NCBI GenBank assembly: GCA_017861215.1
Contig: JAGFXN010000039.1
Span: 1-9,355, forward strand
Reading direction: 5' to 3'
Source: Deltaproteobacteria bacterium
GTDB taxonomy: Bacteria > Desulfobacterota > Desulfuromonadia > Geobacterales > DSM-12255
Length of the DNA: 9,355 nt
The position numbers were made by a program, and so were the translations under genes. This document shows, piece after piece, positions 1 through 6,621 of this stretch (positions are counted from its first letter, which is position 1; each line of letters opens with the position of its first letter). The notes below the pieces were generated by a model. The model saw only the letters and a program-made list of their open reading frames with translations, did not search any database and had not been told where the DNA came from.

Positions 1-84
1 AAAGTACACCGTGAACAGTGTCATGATCAGCATCATGACGAAAATCAGGATGCCGACAATCTTTACCGCCAGTCTCTTGTTCAT
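1..84 (-). CDS. N-terminus of a membrane protein (partial, runs off left edge)
   Basis: This is the first 28 codons of a minus-strand gene, starting with ATG at 84-82. The start is MNKRLAVKIVG followed by about 17 hydrophobic residues (ILIFVMMLIMTLFTVYF). A short basic N-terminus followed at once by a membrane helix is seen. An AAGGA Shine-Dalgarno lies about 7 nt upstream of the ATG, and a promoter candidate lies at 122-151. In this type of genome such an N-terminus is typical of membrane sensor kinases or methyl-accepting chemotaxis proteins, but that is inference from the first 28 residues only. The remainder lies outside the window, so no function can be assigned. Confidence 0.75.
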   Translation of the reverse strand, partial: MNKRLAVKIVGILIFVMMLIMTLFTVYF

Positions 85-121
85 AAGCCATCCTTGTGCT
101 CTGACATACTTCTCTGCAAAG

Positions 122-151
122 CTTATAGTAATTCATTAAGCATGTAAACAA
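122..151 (-). promoter_or_regulatory. Candidate sigma-70 promoter for the left-edge gene
   Basis: On the minus strand, a TATAAG -10 (122-127) is preceded by TTGTTT (146-151, 18-bp spacer) or the overlapping TTTACA (143-148, 15-bp spacer). The stretch is AT-rich compared with its surroundings and would give a leader of roughly 30 nt before the ATG at 84. This is based on motif matching only. Confidence 0.4.
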
Positions 152-308
152 ATAGCGTTTTACAATTCAAGAGATTGCTGCTGGCGGGTTCATAGCTGAC
201 GTTTCCTATGACCATTGCATCGATGATACACAGGGAGAACCGAAGGGGACGCTGGTGACCAGCAGATCTTCGTTGACAAAGCAGCAACTTCCCCTGAAAC
301 TCCATGGC

Positions 309-314
309 AGGAGG
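309..314 (+). promoter_or_regulatory. Ribosome binding site deciding the DUF3592 gene start
   Basis: A perfect AGGAGG lies 9 nt before the GTG at 324. It supports 324 over the in-frame GTG at 255, whose upstream AAGGGG is a weaker match. Confidence 0.6.
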
Positions 315-323
315 AATCAGAAA

Positions 324-749
324 GTGCGCCAACGACGTTTGCTGTTTTTACTGTATTACGCAGGTGCCGCGACGGTAATTGCCTTCTGGCTGGGACAAGC
401 GAACTGGCTGTTCTCCTATCGGCTGACAACCGACGGGATCGGCACCCAAGCGCAGGTCACGAAAACGACCTGTGCCGACAACTCGACATTCTCCTACCGG
501 TTCAGCGTCGACGGACAAGCCATAGAAGGGAGCGGTGGCGATGGCAACGGCAATCCTCCGTGCCAATCCCTGAAGCCTGGCGATACTGTCCAGGTCTTTT
601 ATCTCGCCGCAGAGCCGCAGAAAAACCTGCCAGGAAACCCCAGGCAACGCCTCGGCAGTGAAACGGCTTTCATTGCGATGGCTGCCTTCATTCTGCCGCT
701 CCTGCTCCTCTTTATCCTGTTCCTGATTCTGCGGCGGCGACAGCCGTAG
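324..749 (+). CDS. DUF3592-like two-TM membrane protein
   Basis: A 141-residue protein with a basic N-terminus (VRQRR), one membrane helix at about residues 6-24, a hydrophilic region at about 30-112, and a second helix at about 116-136 followed by an arginine cap (RRR). The middle region has the plan of DUF3592: a G-T-A-V strand, an F-S-Y-R-F-S-V-D-G strand pair, then a KPGD turn and VQVFY followed by a proline-rich loop. Two cysteines (about 50 and 80) in the probably extracytoplasmic part could form a disulfide. GTG at 324 was chosen for its AGGAGG; starting at GTG 255 would add 23 polar residues. The gene is a single unit, divergent from the left-edge gene and ending at the hairpin at 865-902. 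The role of the family is unknown, and the assignment rests on architecture and recalled family pattern. Confidence 0.7.
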   Translation: MRQRRLLFLLYYAGAATVIAFWLGQANWLFSYRLTTDGIGTQAQVTKTTCADNSTFSYRFSVDGQAIEGSGGDGNGNPPCQSLKPGDTVQVFYLAAEPQKNLPGNPRQRLGSETAFIAMAAFILPLLLLFILFLILRRRQP

Positions 750-864
750 CCGGGCAATGCAATTCTACTCCAGAGCAGACAGCGCTACTGCCTGTGTGAC
801 CTGGCAGATGGAGTGCCACGGACACCTCACCTGCCCCTCCCGTCTCGCAGCACCGCTCGCAACA

Positions 865-902
865 GCAAAAGAGGCGCTACGGTTTCGTAGCACCTCTTTT
901 GC
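865..902. terminator. Bidirectional hairpin terminator between convergent genes
   Basis: Two 17-nt arms (865-881 and 886-902) pair across a 4-nt GTTT loop with a single C-A mismatch. Each arm begins or ends with the AAAAGAGG/CCTCTTTT tract, so either strand yields a GC stem followed by a short U run. It lies between the + strand DUF3592 gene (ends 749) and the - strand CBS gene (ends 984), as expected for a shared terminator. The rest of 750-983 shows no gene; a small CTGCC/GGCAG stem at 942-955 is unremarkable. Confidence 0.75.
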
Positions 903-983
903 TTGGCACCGATGCACATCATGGCTGAACCCGATACGGCGCTGCCTATTGGCAGGAGTGACGTCTGCTCATAATTCAGGCGC

Positions 984-1583
984 CTATTTGCCCCGTGATA
1001 CGACTGCTTCGATATCGGCTAACGTTTGCGCCAGTTCGTAGCTCTGCACCGGCGTCCCCAACTGACGGGCAATTTGCGTAATAGAGAGAATGCCGCACAC
1101 TGCCTGCTTGCCATCCTCGCTCTCAGCAACCACCAGCCCGTGTTGCCTGCCGGATTTTTTCAGAGTAGCAACAATCTGACCGACTTCAGCATTTTTTACA
1201 TCTTCAATGTTCATCACTTCCAGTTCGCGCTGCGGGGTCATGAGGTCGCGCACCATAATATCTGCGTGCGTTCCGCCCATATTTTGCAGGAAGCGCATCG
1301 GCTTTTCCCCTAACACATCGCTTGCTGTCAACAATCCTGCCACGTTATCATTGCTGTCCAGTACTAACAGCATGCGGACTCCATAACGGATCATTTTGGA
1401 GTTGGCAATATCCATGGAAGCATGGGGACGCACAACAACCACTGAAACCTTGCTCAAATCGGTCATAACCGACAGAGCCGGATCACTGAGTTTCACATTC
1501 TTTGGAAGGATTTGAACCGGGCGCATGCAGGTGGAGCCGGTCTTTAACCTGGATGTGGGCAATGTATCGAATTCTCTAATCAT
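984..1583 (-). CDS. Tandem CBS-domain protein
   Basis: A 199-residue soluble protein with two CBS modules. The first spans about residues 35-93 (VMTDLSKVSVVVV, then GVRMLLVLDSNDNVAGLLTA, ending SDVLG). The second spans about 108-177 (DIMVRDLMTP, then HGLVVAESEDG, then CGILSITQIARQLG). The D-x-x-N-x-V-A-G-L-L-T-A-S-D and C-G-I-L-S-I-T-Q strand-helix pairs are the usual CBS signature. A tandem pair normally folds into a Bateman module binding an adenine nucleotide or other ligand. No enzymatic or transport domain is attached, so it would be a stand-alone regulator or sensor; its partner is not evident from the neighbours. ATG at 1583 was chosen because AAGGAG lies 7 nt upstream; the open frame continues to 1697 but the extra 38 residues lack a ribosome site and look unlike the family. 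Some family members are called acetoin-utilisation AcuB-like, which I would not assert here. Confidence 0.85.
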   Translation of the reverse strand: MIREFDTLPTSRLKTGSTCMRPVQILPKNVKLSDPALSVMTDLSKVSVVVVRPHASMDIANSKMIRYGVRMLLVLDSNDNVAGLLTASDVLGEKPMRFLQNMGGTHADIMVRDLMTPQRELEVMNIEDVKNAEVGQIVATLKKSGRQHGLVVAESEDGKQAVCGILSITQIARQLGTPVQSYELAQTLADIEAVVSRGK

Positions 1584-1590
1584 GGTTTCA

Positions 1591-1596
1591 CTCCTT
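1591..1596 (-). promoter_or_regulatory. Ribosome binding site deciding the CBS gene start
   Basis: AAGGAG on the minus strand lies 7 nt before the ATG at 1583. It fixes the start internal to the longest open frame (which reaches 1697). Confidence 0.75.
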
Positions 1597-1954
1597 CTAA
1601 TTATTATGTAGGGGCTGGCTACGGATACAACGTACGAAGCAGATGGAAACAGGGGTAATAATTCGTTTTTGAGTGCCACCAATACCATTATCAACAAGCC
1701 ATCGTCAATTCAATTTCGGGGAAATGAAGGGAACTTCCGGCCGGTGCGCGGCCTGGCAACCTGTCCTGAGTCAAACTCCTCTGCGGGAATTCAGGGTGTC
1801 AGGGCGACACAATCCACTCCCTACTTTCTTTTGCCAGATGAACGCGGTAGAGCCCCTTTGATTCGTCCGGAATGAGGTGCCGGAGCAGACGGAAGAGTAC
1901 TATCGCTGGAGAACCTGCCGGGGACTGCTCCGGATTTCCCCGCCGCCCCCCCGG
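1597..1954. other. Gene-free stretch between the CBS and DUF748 genes
   Basis: About 360 bases without a credible gene. The part nearest the CBS gene is AT-richer (roughly 1590-1725) and presumably holds its promoter. On the minus strand TTGAAT and TTGACG -35-like hexamers occur near 1704-1713, but no well-spaced -10 accompanies them. The part after the DUF748 stop is GC-rich, with a GTGTC/GACAC stem at 1796-1810 and a C-run-rich tract at 1938-1952. No terminator with a U tract is recognisable. Confidence 0.5.
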
Positions 1955-3580
1955 CTACTTTTTGCCCGCCCCGCCGACTGCCTGTTGCTCGAATTTCGGC
2001 AGAATGGCCTTGAAGAATGCATTCTTGACCAGCTCGACGATGATCTGCCAAGAGCTGGTCTCCGGTTTATTCAGCGGCCCCGAGATAGTCACCTTGGTGG
2101 CGACCTGCTGCTGCGACCTGTTTTCCAGGATCATGGCAGCCCCTCCGACCAGCATCTCGTACGCCTGGTGCGCCAGGGGTTTTCCCTTGTCCTTGCGCCG
2201 GTCATACACGACCATGTCCTTGAAGAACGGTTTGATATACCCGGAAACCCTGTCATCCTTGACGTGCAGCTCCGTGACCAGGGAAAAGCTGCCCGCTGAC
2301 ACGTCGAAATCGCCGTAGGTGCGCAGCAGATCGTTCATTGCGGTCAGCCGGGTGGTATTGATCCTGACGTACAGATCAAAGTCCTCGCCATGTACCTCGG
2401 GACGGAATGTCCCGGTCACCTTCGTGACGCCGCTGCCCATGAACCGGCCCTGCAGCCGCGCCTTGGCCGGACCGCGGGAGAACTTGTTGGACAGGTTGCT
2501 CAGCTGAAAATCGGCTTCGGAGAGAAACAGGCGGTACGGTTTCTTCGCCGCCCGGTTCACGAACCCCAGGCTGCAGCCGGTCAGGTTCAACTCATCGGCG
2601 CTGACCAGCAGTTCGGTCCTGTTCGTCAGCTTTCTGGCTGTCTTGCCGACCAGGACCGCGCGTTTCTTTTCTTCGGCGGCGGTCTGGCGCGTATGGATGT
2701 AGTCGATCTTCATTCCGTGGATGTGCAACTCTTTCAGGTGGGCGACCTGCACCGTCGGCGCATACTCCACCTCCCCGGAGGCGCCCAGCACGCCGCCGCT
2801 GACGGAGAAGCCGGAACGGGCCAGCATCGGCTTGAAATAATCGATCGGGATCTTTTCCAGCTTCAGGGCAGCCTTGATGGCGGGCAGCGGCTCGGAGAGA
2901 AAATTCGCCTTGCCGTCGATAGTGCCGTGCCCGCTCGCAAAGATCACCGTATCAAGATGGAAGCTGGATGGATAGACCTTGTCCGGCAGGCTGATGTTGC
3001 GGATGTTGGCTGCCTGAAGGTTCAGCTGACTCAGCACCAGCGGCCTGCTCGGGTCCTGATCGATATAGGTGACGCTGGCGTCCTTGATGATCAGACTGTT
3101 GATCTTGAGGGGATAGATGTCCTCCAACGCCCGCTGCCAGCCCCGTTCCTGCAGCGAAAGCTTACTGGCCGCCTCATTGTGCAACTGCTGCAGATTGATA
3201 TTGAGTTTCGGCCTGTCCAGCCGGAACTCGGCGACGAGTTTCCCGGAGAATATTTCACGCCAGTGGATGCTTGCTTTTATGGCAGGGAAAAAGGCCACCG
3301 GAGGCTCCGGATGCGCATCCTGCCTGATGGTCAGACCCTTCAGGGTCAGAGCAAGGCCGATCAGCTCGACGTGCAGCTTCGGCAGCACCACGGAATAGCC
3401 CTTCAGGTCGCGGTTGATATTTCTCTCCATCATCCGCCGCAGGGGTTCGTCCAGCAGGAAAGAGGCAATGAAGAGGAGCAGCGCAAGGGCGGCCGGTACC
3501 CCCAGAGCCCAGCCTGCCGTGCGCTTGCTCAACAGCCTGCTGCGGGTTACAGAGGGCCTGTTTTCTGTCTGTTCTGCCAT
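1955..3580 (-). CDS. DUF748 / AsmA-like membrane-anchored envelope protein
   Basis: A 541-residue protein with a basic N-terminus (RSRLLSKR), one membrane helix at about residues 24-43, and a long region of alternating beta strands, all presumably periplasmic. Features typical of DUF748 are LDEPLRRMMERNINRDLKGY just after the helix, the GLALTLKGLTI strand pair, RPKLNINLQQL near 123-133, and INSLIIKDASVTYIDQDPSR near 160-178. The C-terminal third has GYIKPFFKDMVVYDRR and the TISGPLNKPETSSW block seen in the family. DUF748 belongs with the AsmA/TamB-like repeating beta-groove proteins linked to outer-membrane integrity and lipid transport; the precise role here is inferred. AGGGA lies about 8 nt upstream of the ATG. 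The gene stands alone, divergent from the YkgJ-type gene with about 385 bases between their starts. A 444-residue frame opposite its N-terminal part is a codon-bias shadow. Confidence 0.85.
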   Translation of the reverse strand: MAEQTENRPSVTRSRLLSKRTAGWALGVPAALALLLFIASFLLDEPLRRMMERNINRDLKGYSVVLPKLHVELIGLALTLKGLTIRQDAHPEPPVAFFPAIKASIHWREIFSGKLVAEFRLDRPKLNINLQQLHNEAASKLSLQERGWQRALEDIYPLKINSLIIKDASVTYIDQDPSRPLVLSQLNLQAANIRNISLPDKVYPSSFHLDTVIFASGHGTIDGKANFLSEPLPAIKAALKLEKIPIDYFKPMLARSGFSVSGGVLGASGEVEYAPTVQVAHLKELHIHGMKIDYIHTRQTAAEEKKRAVLVGKTARKLTNRTELLVSADELNLTGCSLGFVNRAAKKPYRLFLSEADFQLSNLSNKFSRGPAKARLQGRFMGSGVTKVTGTFRPEVHGEDFDLYVRINTTRLTAMNDLLRTYGDFDVSAGSFSLVTELHVKDDRVSGYIKPFFKDMVVYDRRKDKGKPLAHQAYEMLVGGAAMILENRSQQQVATKVTISGPLNKPETSSWQIIVELVKNAFFKAILPKFEQQAVGGAGKK

Positions 3581-3701
3581 GGAATGTCCCTGCCCTTTGG
3601 AAAATCCGCCAATGGCATGTGGCGTCGCACCGGCAACACGAGCAGAGCTGCCTGCGCACGGGATGCTTCTGTGCAGGGTGAGTGTAGAGGTTGTGCCGAT
3701 A

Positions 3702-3707
3702 ATTATA
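3702..3707 (-). promoter_or_regulatory. Candidate -10 for the DUF748 gene
   Basis: A perfect TATAAT on the minus strand about 120 nt upstream of the ATG at 3580. The -35 is poor: the best hexamer at about 17 bp spacing is TGATTA. It is plausible because the spot is AT-rich within otherwise GC-rich DNA, but unproven. Confidence 0.35.
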
Positions 3708-3903
3708 CATTGGTGTCTGTCTGATAATCAGCAGCGCTTTGTCAGGTATGGCTACAGGTTTTGTCCTACAGCAGCAGGGTCTGATCTGACAGGCGGCAAG
3801 CGGCGGGGCAATGCACGGTCATTGGGGTCTGCCTGCCAGGTTGCCGGATTGAAATAGAGAAGACCTCTTTCCTCCCTGAATATCAGCTCCCTGACCGTGG
3901 AAT

Positions 3904-3914
3904 TGGTATATACT
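3904..3914 (+). promoter_or_regulatory. Candidate -10 for the YkgJ-type gene
   Basis: TGG then TATATACT gives either an extended -10 (TGnTATATA) or a TATACT hexamer at 3909-3914, about 50 nt before the ATG at 3965. No convincing -35 is seen at the usual distance, so this is a weak call. Confidence 0.3.
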
Positions 3915-3947
3915 TTGGCAACTCTCTCAGGATGTTGGCAAGTGCAC

Positions 3948-3957
3948 AGAGGAGGGA
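3948..3957 (+). promoter_or_regulatory. Ribosome binding site deciding the YkgJ-type gene start
   Basis: AGAGGAGGGA is a near-ideal Shine-Dalgarno 8 nt before the ATG at 3965. It overlaps the N-terminal codons of the longer frame that begins at ATG 3932, which argues for 3965 as the true start. Confidence 0.75.
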
Positions 3958-3964
3958 CGGTGCA

Positions 3965-4630
3965 ATGTTGAACGTCGAGCATTTTGGTGCCGGGCTGGCT
4001 GCAGAGCTGAATGCCATGCTGGCCGGCAGGATCGATGCGGCCGCTCTGTCGCGGGCCGTGGCACATGCTGCCGCCGCTGCGGAAGCCGTCTGCCGCAACA
4101 GGCCGATGGCCTGTGCCGCCGGCTGCCCCCACTGCTGCGTCCTTAACGTGGCGGTTCTCCTCCCGGAGGGGCTGGCCATTGCCGCCATGCTGCAGGCGCA
4201 GCTTGCGCCGGCAGCGCTCGACAGCCTGCGGCAGCGGCTCGCGACCCACAGCAGCTGGGTGCGCTGGATGGACGACGAGGAGCGCACTGCCCGCACGGCG
4301 TACTGCCCGCTGCTTGATGCAGCAGGGCGCTGTACGGTGCATCCGGTGCGCCCCCTGTCCTGCCGCGGGATCGCCTCCCTTGACAGCAGCTGCTGTCGGG
4401 AGGCCTTCAATCCGGTAATATCCGATCAGGAGCGGCTGGTTCCCGCCGACCTGCTGCGCCGCATGGTCTACGACGAAGCCTTCAGGGCGCTGGCCAGGGC
4501 ACTGCGAAGCGGCGGTCTGAGCGACAGGAGCATTGACCTCGTGGAAGGGCTCCGGGCATTTCTGGAGCGCCCCGGGTGCCGTGAGCTGTACCTTTCCGGA
4601 GGGGAGCTGCCCGGGGAGTTATGGGGGTAG
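3965..4630 (+). CDS. YkgJ-family cysteine-cluster protein (CxxxCxxCC)
   Basis: A 221-residue, alanine-rich, soluble protein. The family signature is present: C50-x3-C54-x2-C57-C58 (ACAAGCPHCC), followed by C114-PLLDAAGR-C123-TVHPVRPLS-C133-RG. This is the usual YkgJ/UPF0153 order of CxxCxxCC, then C-P-x-L-x-x-x-G-x-C-x-x-H/Y-x-x-R-P-x-x-C-R. These cysteines are thought to bind a metal, zinc or an Fe-S cluster, but the family's biochemical role is not settled. An additional C143-C144 pair, C43 and C205 lie outside the core motif. No signal peptide or membrane segment is seen. ATG 3965 is preferred over 3932 because of the AGGAGG. The gene is divergent from DUF748 and convergent with the second AsmA gene 82 bases away; no clear terminator lies in that gap. 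Confidence 0.87.
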   Translation: MLNVEHFGAGLAAELNAMLAGRIDAAALSRAVAHAAAAAEAVCRNRPMACAAGCPHCCVLNVAVLLPEGLAIAAMLQAQLAPAALDSLRQRLATHSSWVRWMDDEERTARTAYCPLLDAAGRCTVHPVRPLSCRGIASLDSSCCREAFNPVISDQERLVPADLLRRMVYDEAFRALARALRSGGLSDRSIDLVEGLRAFLERPGCRELYLSGGELPGELWG

Positions 4631-4711
4631 CGCTGAACGGCACGCCTCCCCCTTCCGCAGCAAACCATGGCGGCGCTTCGAGAAAAGGGTGAAACAGGCC
4701 GCTGCGCCATG

Positions 4712-6145
4712 TCAGCGGGACGGCTGCACAGAACCGCTGTAAAAGACCTCGCATGTGCCGCCTTGAACCAGGCGCTTTGCCTTCCGGTACAGCTTGATGA
4801 TCGGCCCCGCCAGGGAGTCGACGGTGGTCACCCCGCTGAACGCGGGCTTTCCGAAGGAACCGCTGATGCTTTGTGTGAATTTTGCGCATCCCTGGTCATC
4901 AAGAAGCGCGACGATGACATTTTCATAGCGTTCGCTGACAAGATTGAGCCTGCCTTTCAGGGCAACTCGATTATGGGGCGTTGCCAGTCCGCAGTCCGTA
5001 GCGTCTGCCACACCGGACCTTATCTCCCACTGGGAGATGAACTGCGTGATGGCGCCCTGCCCTCCCCGGGTCTGCCGGTAGAGATCCCCGTACCGGTACC
5101 AGCCGGTCGCCAAGGTACCGAGCGGGCCGGCGACGAAGAATGCGCCGAGGTCGACCAGGTTGAACTCCTGGCTCGTTTCGAATTTTGAGAGGACCTTGTC
5201 GAGATCCATGGTATAGATGACGAGATTATCTCCCCGGAGGGAAAATGTGCCGTCCATGCTGCCCAGCAGCGTGCGACCCCCCTGTTTTTTTATCGTCAGG
5301 GAGGCAAGAAGATCACCCTTGCCGCCAATGACCCTTCTTGCGCCGATGGCCTCTTCGAGTTTTTCGAAATCCAGCTGCGGCACCTTGACATTGAATGCAT
5401 AGACAGCAGCGGCGCCCGACCAGTCTACCGTGGCAGCGCCTTCACCCTTCGCGCCGAAGATATCCATGGTAAAGGGCTTGAGGTGACATACCCCCTTCTC
5501 CGCCTGCAGGGAACTCCTGACGTTCCGGATCAGGAGGGTTTTTTTTCGCAGTTCCCTGCACTCCATGTTTCCCGAGAATGAGACGCTCTTGAGCACGTCG
5601 CCCGCAGCATCCCCGAACGAAAGATCCTTGACCGCCAGAGTGACATCTAGCAACTCCGTTTTTTCACCCGTTTTGCGGTCAAGATAGACCAGCGACCCTT
5701 TGGACAGCCTGAGTTCACGCAGACCGGCAACCGTTTGCAGCCAGTTTCCCGTCGCTTTCTTTTCCTTGCTTTCGAAATTATATCGCCCCGCAGCGTCCTT
5801 GACGACGGTGACAACCGGTTTGACAAGCTCGCAGCCGATGACTTCGTATTGCTTCTTCAGCAGGGACAGCAGCTTCATCCTGATGTTGAGGGTATCAAGG
5901 GAAAGGATTTCGCTGCCGCTGCCGCCAACATGGATATCCTCGGCGGTTATGCCAAAGGGAAAGAATGAGAGCCCCATCTTGCCGTGAATCCGGACATCCA
6001 GGCCGGTCGCCACGGAGGCGGCGGTTTCGAACTTCGGCTTGTAATGGTTACTGTCGAACGAAGCGACAAAGAAAATGGCGGCGGTCACGATCAGGGCTGC
6101 AACGCAACCCGCGATCAGCAGACTTTTTCCTCTTGGTGCTGTCAT
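4712..6145 (-). CDS. AsmA family protein
   Basis: A 477-residue protein with a basic N-terminus (TAPRGK), one membrane helix at about residues 8-29, then the AsmA hallmark region: FDSNHYKPKFETAASVATGL, then VRIHGKMGLSFFPFGITAED at about 51-70. In family terms this is the D-x-N-x-Y-K-P ... T-G ... I-x-G ... P ... AsmA start. The rest is beta-rich, with repeated two-layer strands and a C-terminal block (VALKGRLNL, then SISGSFGKPAFSG) close to the AsmA C-terminal domain. AsmA-like proteins sit in the inner membrane with a periplasmic beta-groove and affect outer-membrane lipid and protein assembly. ATG 6145 is preferred: GGAG lies 7 nt upstream, whereas the upstream in-frame ATG at 6169 has no ribosome site and lies only 7 bp from the palindromic element. 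It differs clearly in sequence from the DUF748 protein at 1955-3580, so it is not a recent duplicate. Confidence 0.87.
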   Translation of the reverse strand: MTAPRGKSLLIAGCVAALIVTAAIFFVASFDSNHYKPKFETAASVATGLDVRIHGKMGLSFFPFGITAEDIHVGGSGSEILSLDTLNIRMKLLSLLKKQYEVIGCELVKPVVTVVKDAAGRYNFESKEKKATGNWLQTVAGLRELRLSKGSLVYLDRKTGEKTELLDVTLAVKDLSFGDAAGDVLKSVSFSGNMECRELRKKTLLIRNVRSSLQAEKGVCHLKPFTMDIFGAKGEGAATVDWSGAAAVYAFNVKVPQLDFEKLEEAIGARRVIGGKGDLLASLTIKKQGGRTLLGSMDGTFSLRGDNLVIYTMDLDKVLSKFETSQEFNLVDLGAFFVAGPLGTLATGWYRYGDLYRQTRGGQGAITQFISQWEIRSGVADATDCGLATPHNRVALKGRLNLVSERYENVIVALLDDQGCAKFTQSISGSFGKPAFSGVTTVDSLAGPIIKLYRKAKRLVQGGTCEVFYSGSVQPSR

Positions 6146-6152
6146 GGCTTTT

Positions 6153-6156
6153 CTCC
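6153..6156 (-). promoter_or_regulatory. Ribosome binding site deciding the AsmA start
   Basis: GGAG (within ATGGAGAAAAG) on the minus strand lies 7 nt before the ATG at 6145. The alternative ATG at 6169 has no comparable site. Confidence 0.5.
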
Positions 6157-6175
6157 ATGGGAAGGACATACTAAG

Positions 6176-6354
6176 AGCTTATCCGTAAATAAGCATTACA
6201 GGCTCGCATCCCGTCTTCACGGCATCTTTGCCCGTGCCTCAATCGTAAAATCCTCGACGTAGCTATGCTACGCCTGCGGTTTTGCTCAATCGACCCGGTC
6301 AAATCTGCCATAAATCCGGGCGCGATCTCTCATAACGTTATTTACGGATAAGCT
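6176..6354. mobile_element. MITE-like palindromic element with 17-bp terminal inverted repeats
   Basis: The ends are a perfect 17-bp inverted repeat, AGCTTATCCGTAAATAA at 6176-6192 and its complement at 6338-6354. The 179-bp interior is also one long imperfect palindrome centred exactly at 6265, where CGTAGC-TAT-GCTACG forms the tip (6258-6272). By hand the two 88-nt halves match at about 60% of positions without gaps, and many differences are transitions that would leave G-U pairs in RNA. There is no open frame. TAA lies one base outside each end (6172-6174 and 6356-6358), a possible 3-bp target duplication. The structure fits a non-autonomous element mobilised by a transposase elsewhere, or a REP/ERIC-like intergenic palindrome. 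It sits 31 bp upstream of the AsmA start codon. Confidence 0.75.
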
Positions 6355-6607
6355 TTAACTATAACAACCATTAATGCGAAGTCCATGGTAAAAACTACAC
6401 CACTGCGTCCCGCTGGTTACGGCAGCTGTTCGTTCAGCACCGGAATTCTGCGGACAGTAGAGGGACCGGCTCCTCTCACGCACCAGCGCTGCCGAACAGC
6501 AAGTTTGCCGGTTGAATTTCCGTCACGGCCTGTTATGGTACTATAGGGCAAGAGACGCAGAAACAGAAAATGGCGTCAGGTAAGCCTGCCTTGACGATTA
6601 CCCGCAA
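6355..6607. other. Intergenic region upstream of sppA
   Basis: About 250 bases with no gene; together with the element at 6176-6354 it makes up the divergent AsmA/sppA spacer. An 8-bp inverted repeat GCTGTTCG/CGAACAGC (6425-6432 and 6493-6500) flanks about 60 bases. The sppA promoter candidate is listed separately. The AsmA promoter is presumably either inside the palindromic element or beyond it here. Confidence 0.45.
6512..6544 (+). promoter_or_regulatory. Candidate sppA promoter
   Basis: An extended -10 (TGG then TACTAT at 6539-6544) lies about 78 nt before the sppA ATG. TTGAAT at 6512-6517 is the nearest -35-like hexamer, but its 21-bp spacing to TACTAT is too long; paired with TATGGT at 6534-6539 the spacing is 16. 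A weak motif-only call. Confidence 0.3.
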
Positions 6608-6621
6608 AGAGGAGTCCGAAC

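Larger units (their letters stand above)
3581..3947. other. Divergent intergenic region between DUF748 and YkgJ-type genes
   Basis: About 370 bases with no credible gene. It must hold the promoters for both outward-facing genes. Visible are the TATAAT noted at 3702-3707 (-), a TATACT at 3909-3914 (+), and a TGTCAG/CTGACA inverted repeat (3740-3745 and 3786-3791) whose 40-base spacing makes it unremarkable. No known riboswitch pattern was recognised. Confidence 0.5.

Noticed and set aside
757..1041. A 94-residue + strand frame after the DUF3592 gene
   Set aside because: It runs through the bidirectional terminator at 865-902 into the antisense of the CBS gene and has no ribosome site.
1584..1954. 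Possible cyclic-di-GMP (GEMM) or other riboswitch in the long leader or intergenic DNA
   Set aside because: I looked for the conserved GEMM core on both strands and did not find it; no other riboswitch pattern was recognised.
2390..3724. A 444-residue open frame on the + strand opposite the DUF748 gene
   Set aside because: It mirrors the codon structure of the DUF748 gene, lacks any recognisable domain, and is low in hydrophobic order; a GC-bias shadow.
3740..3791. TGTCAG/CTGACA inverted repeat as an operator or terminator
   Set aside because: Only 6-bp arms 40 bases apart with no supporting structure or T tract.
4666..4711. CATGGCG/CGCCATG stem between the convergent YkgJ-type and AsmA genes as a terminator
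   Set aside because: The 7-bp arms are 32 bases apart and there is no T tract on either strand.
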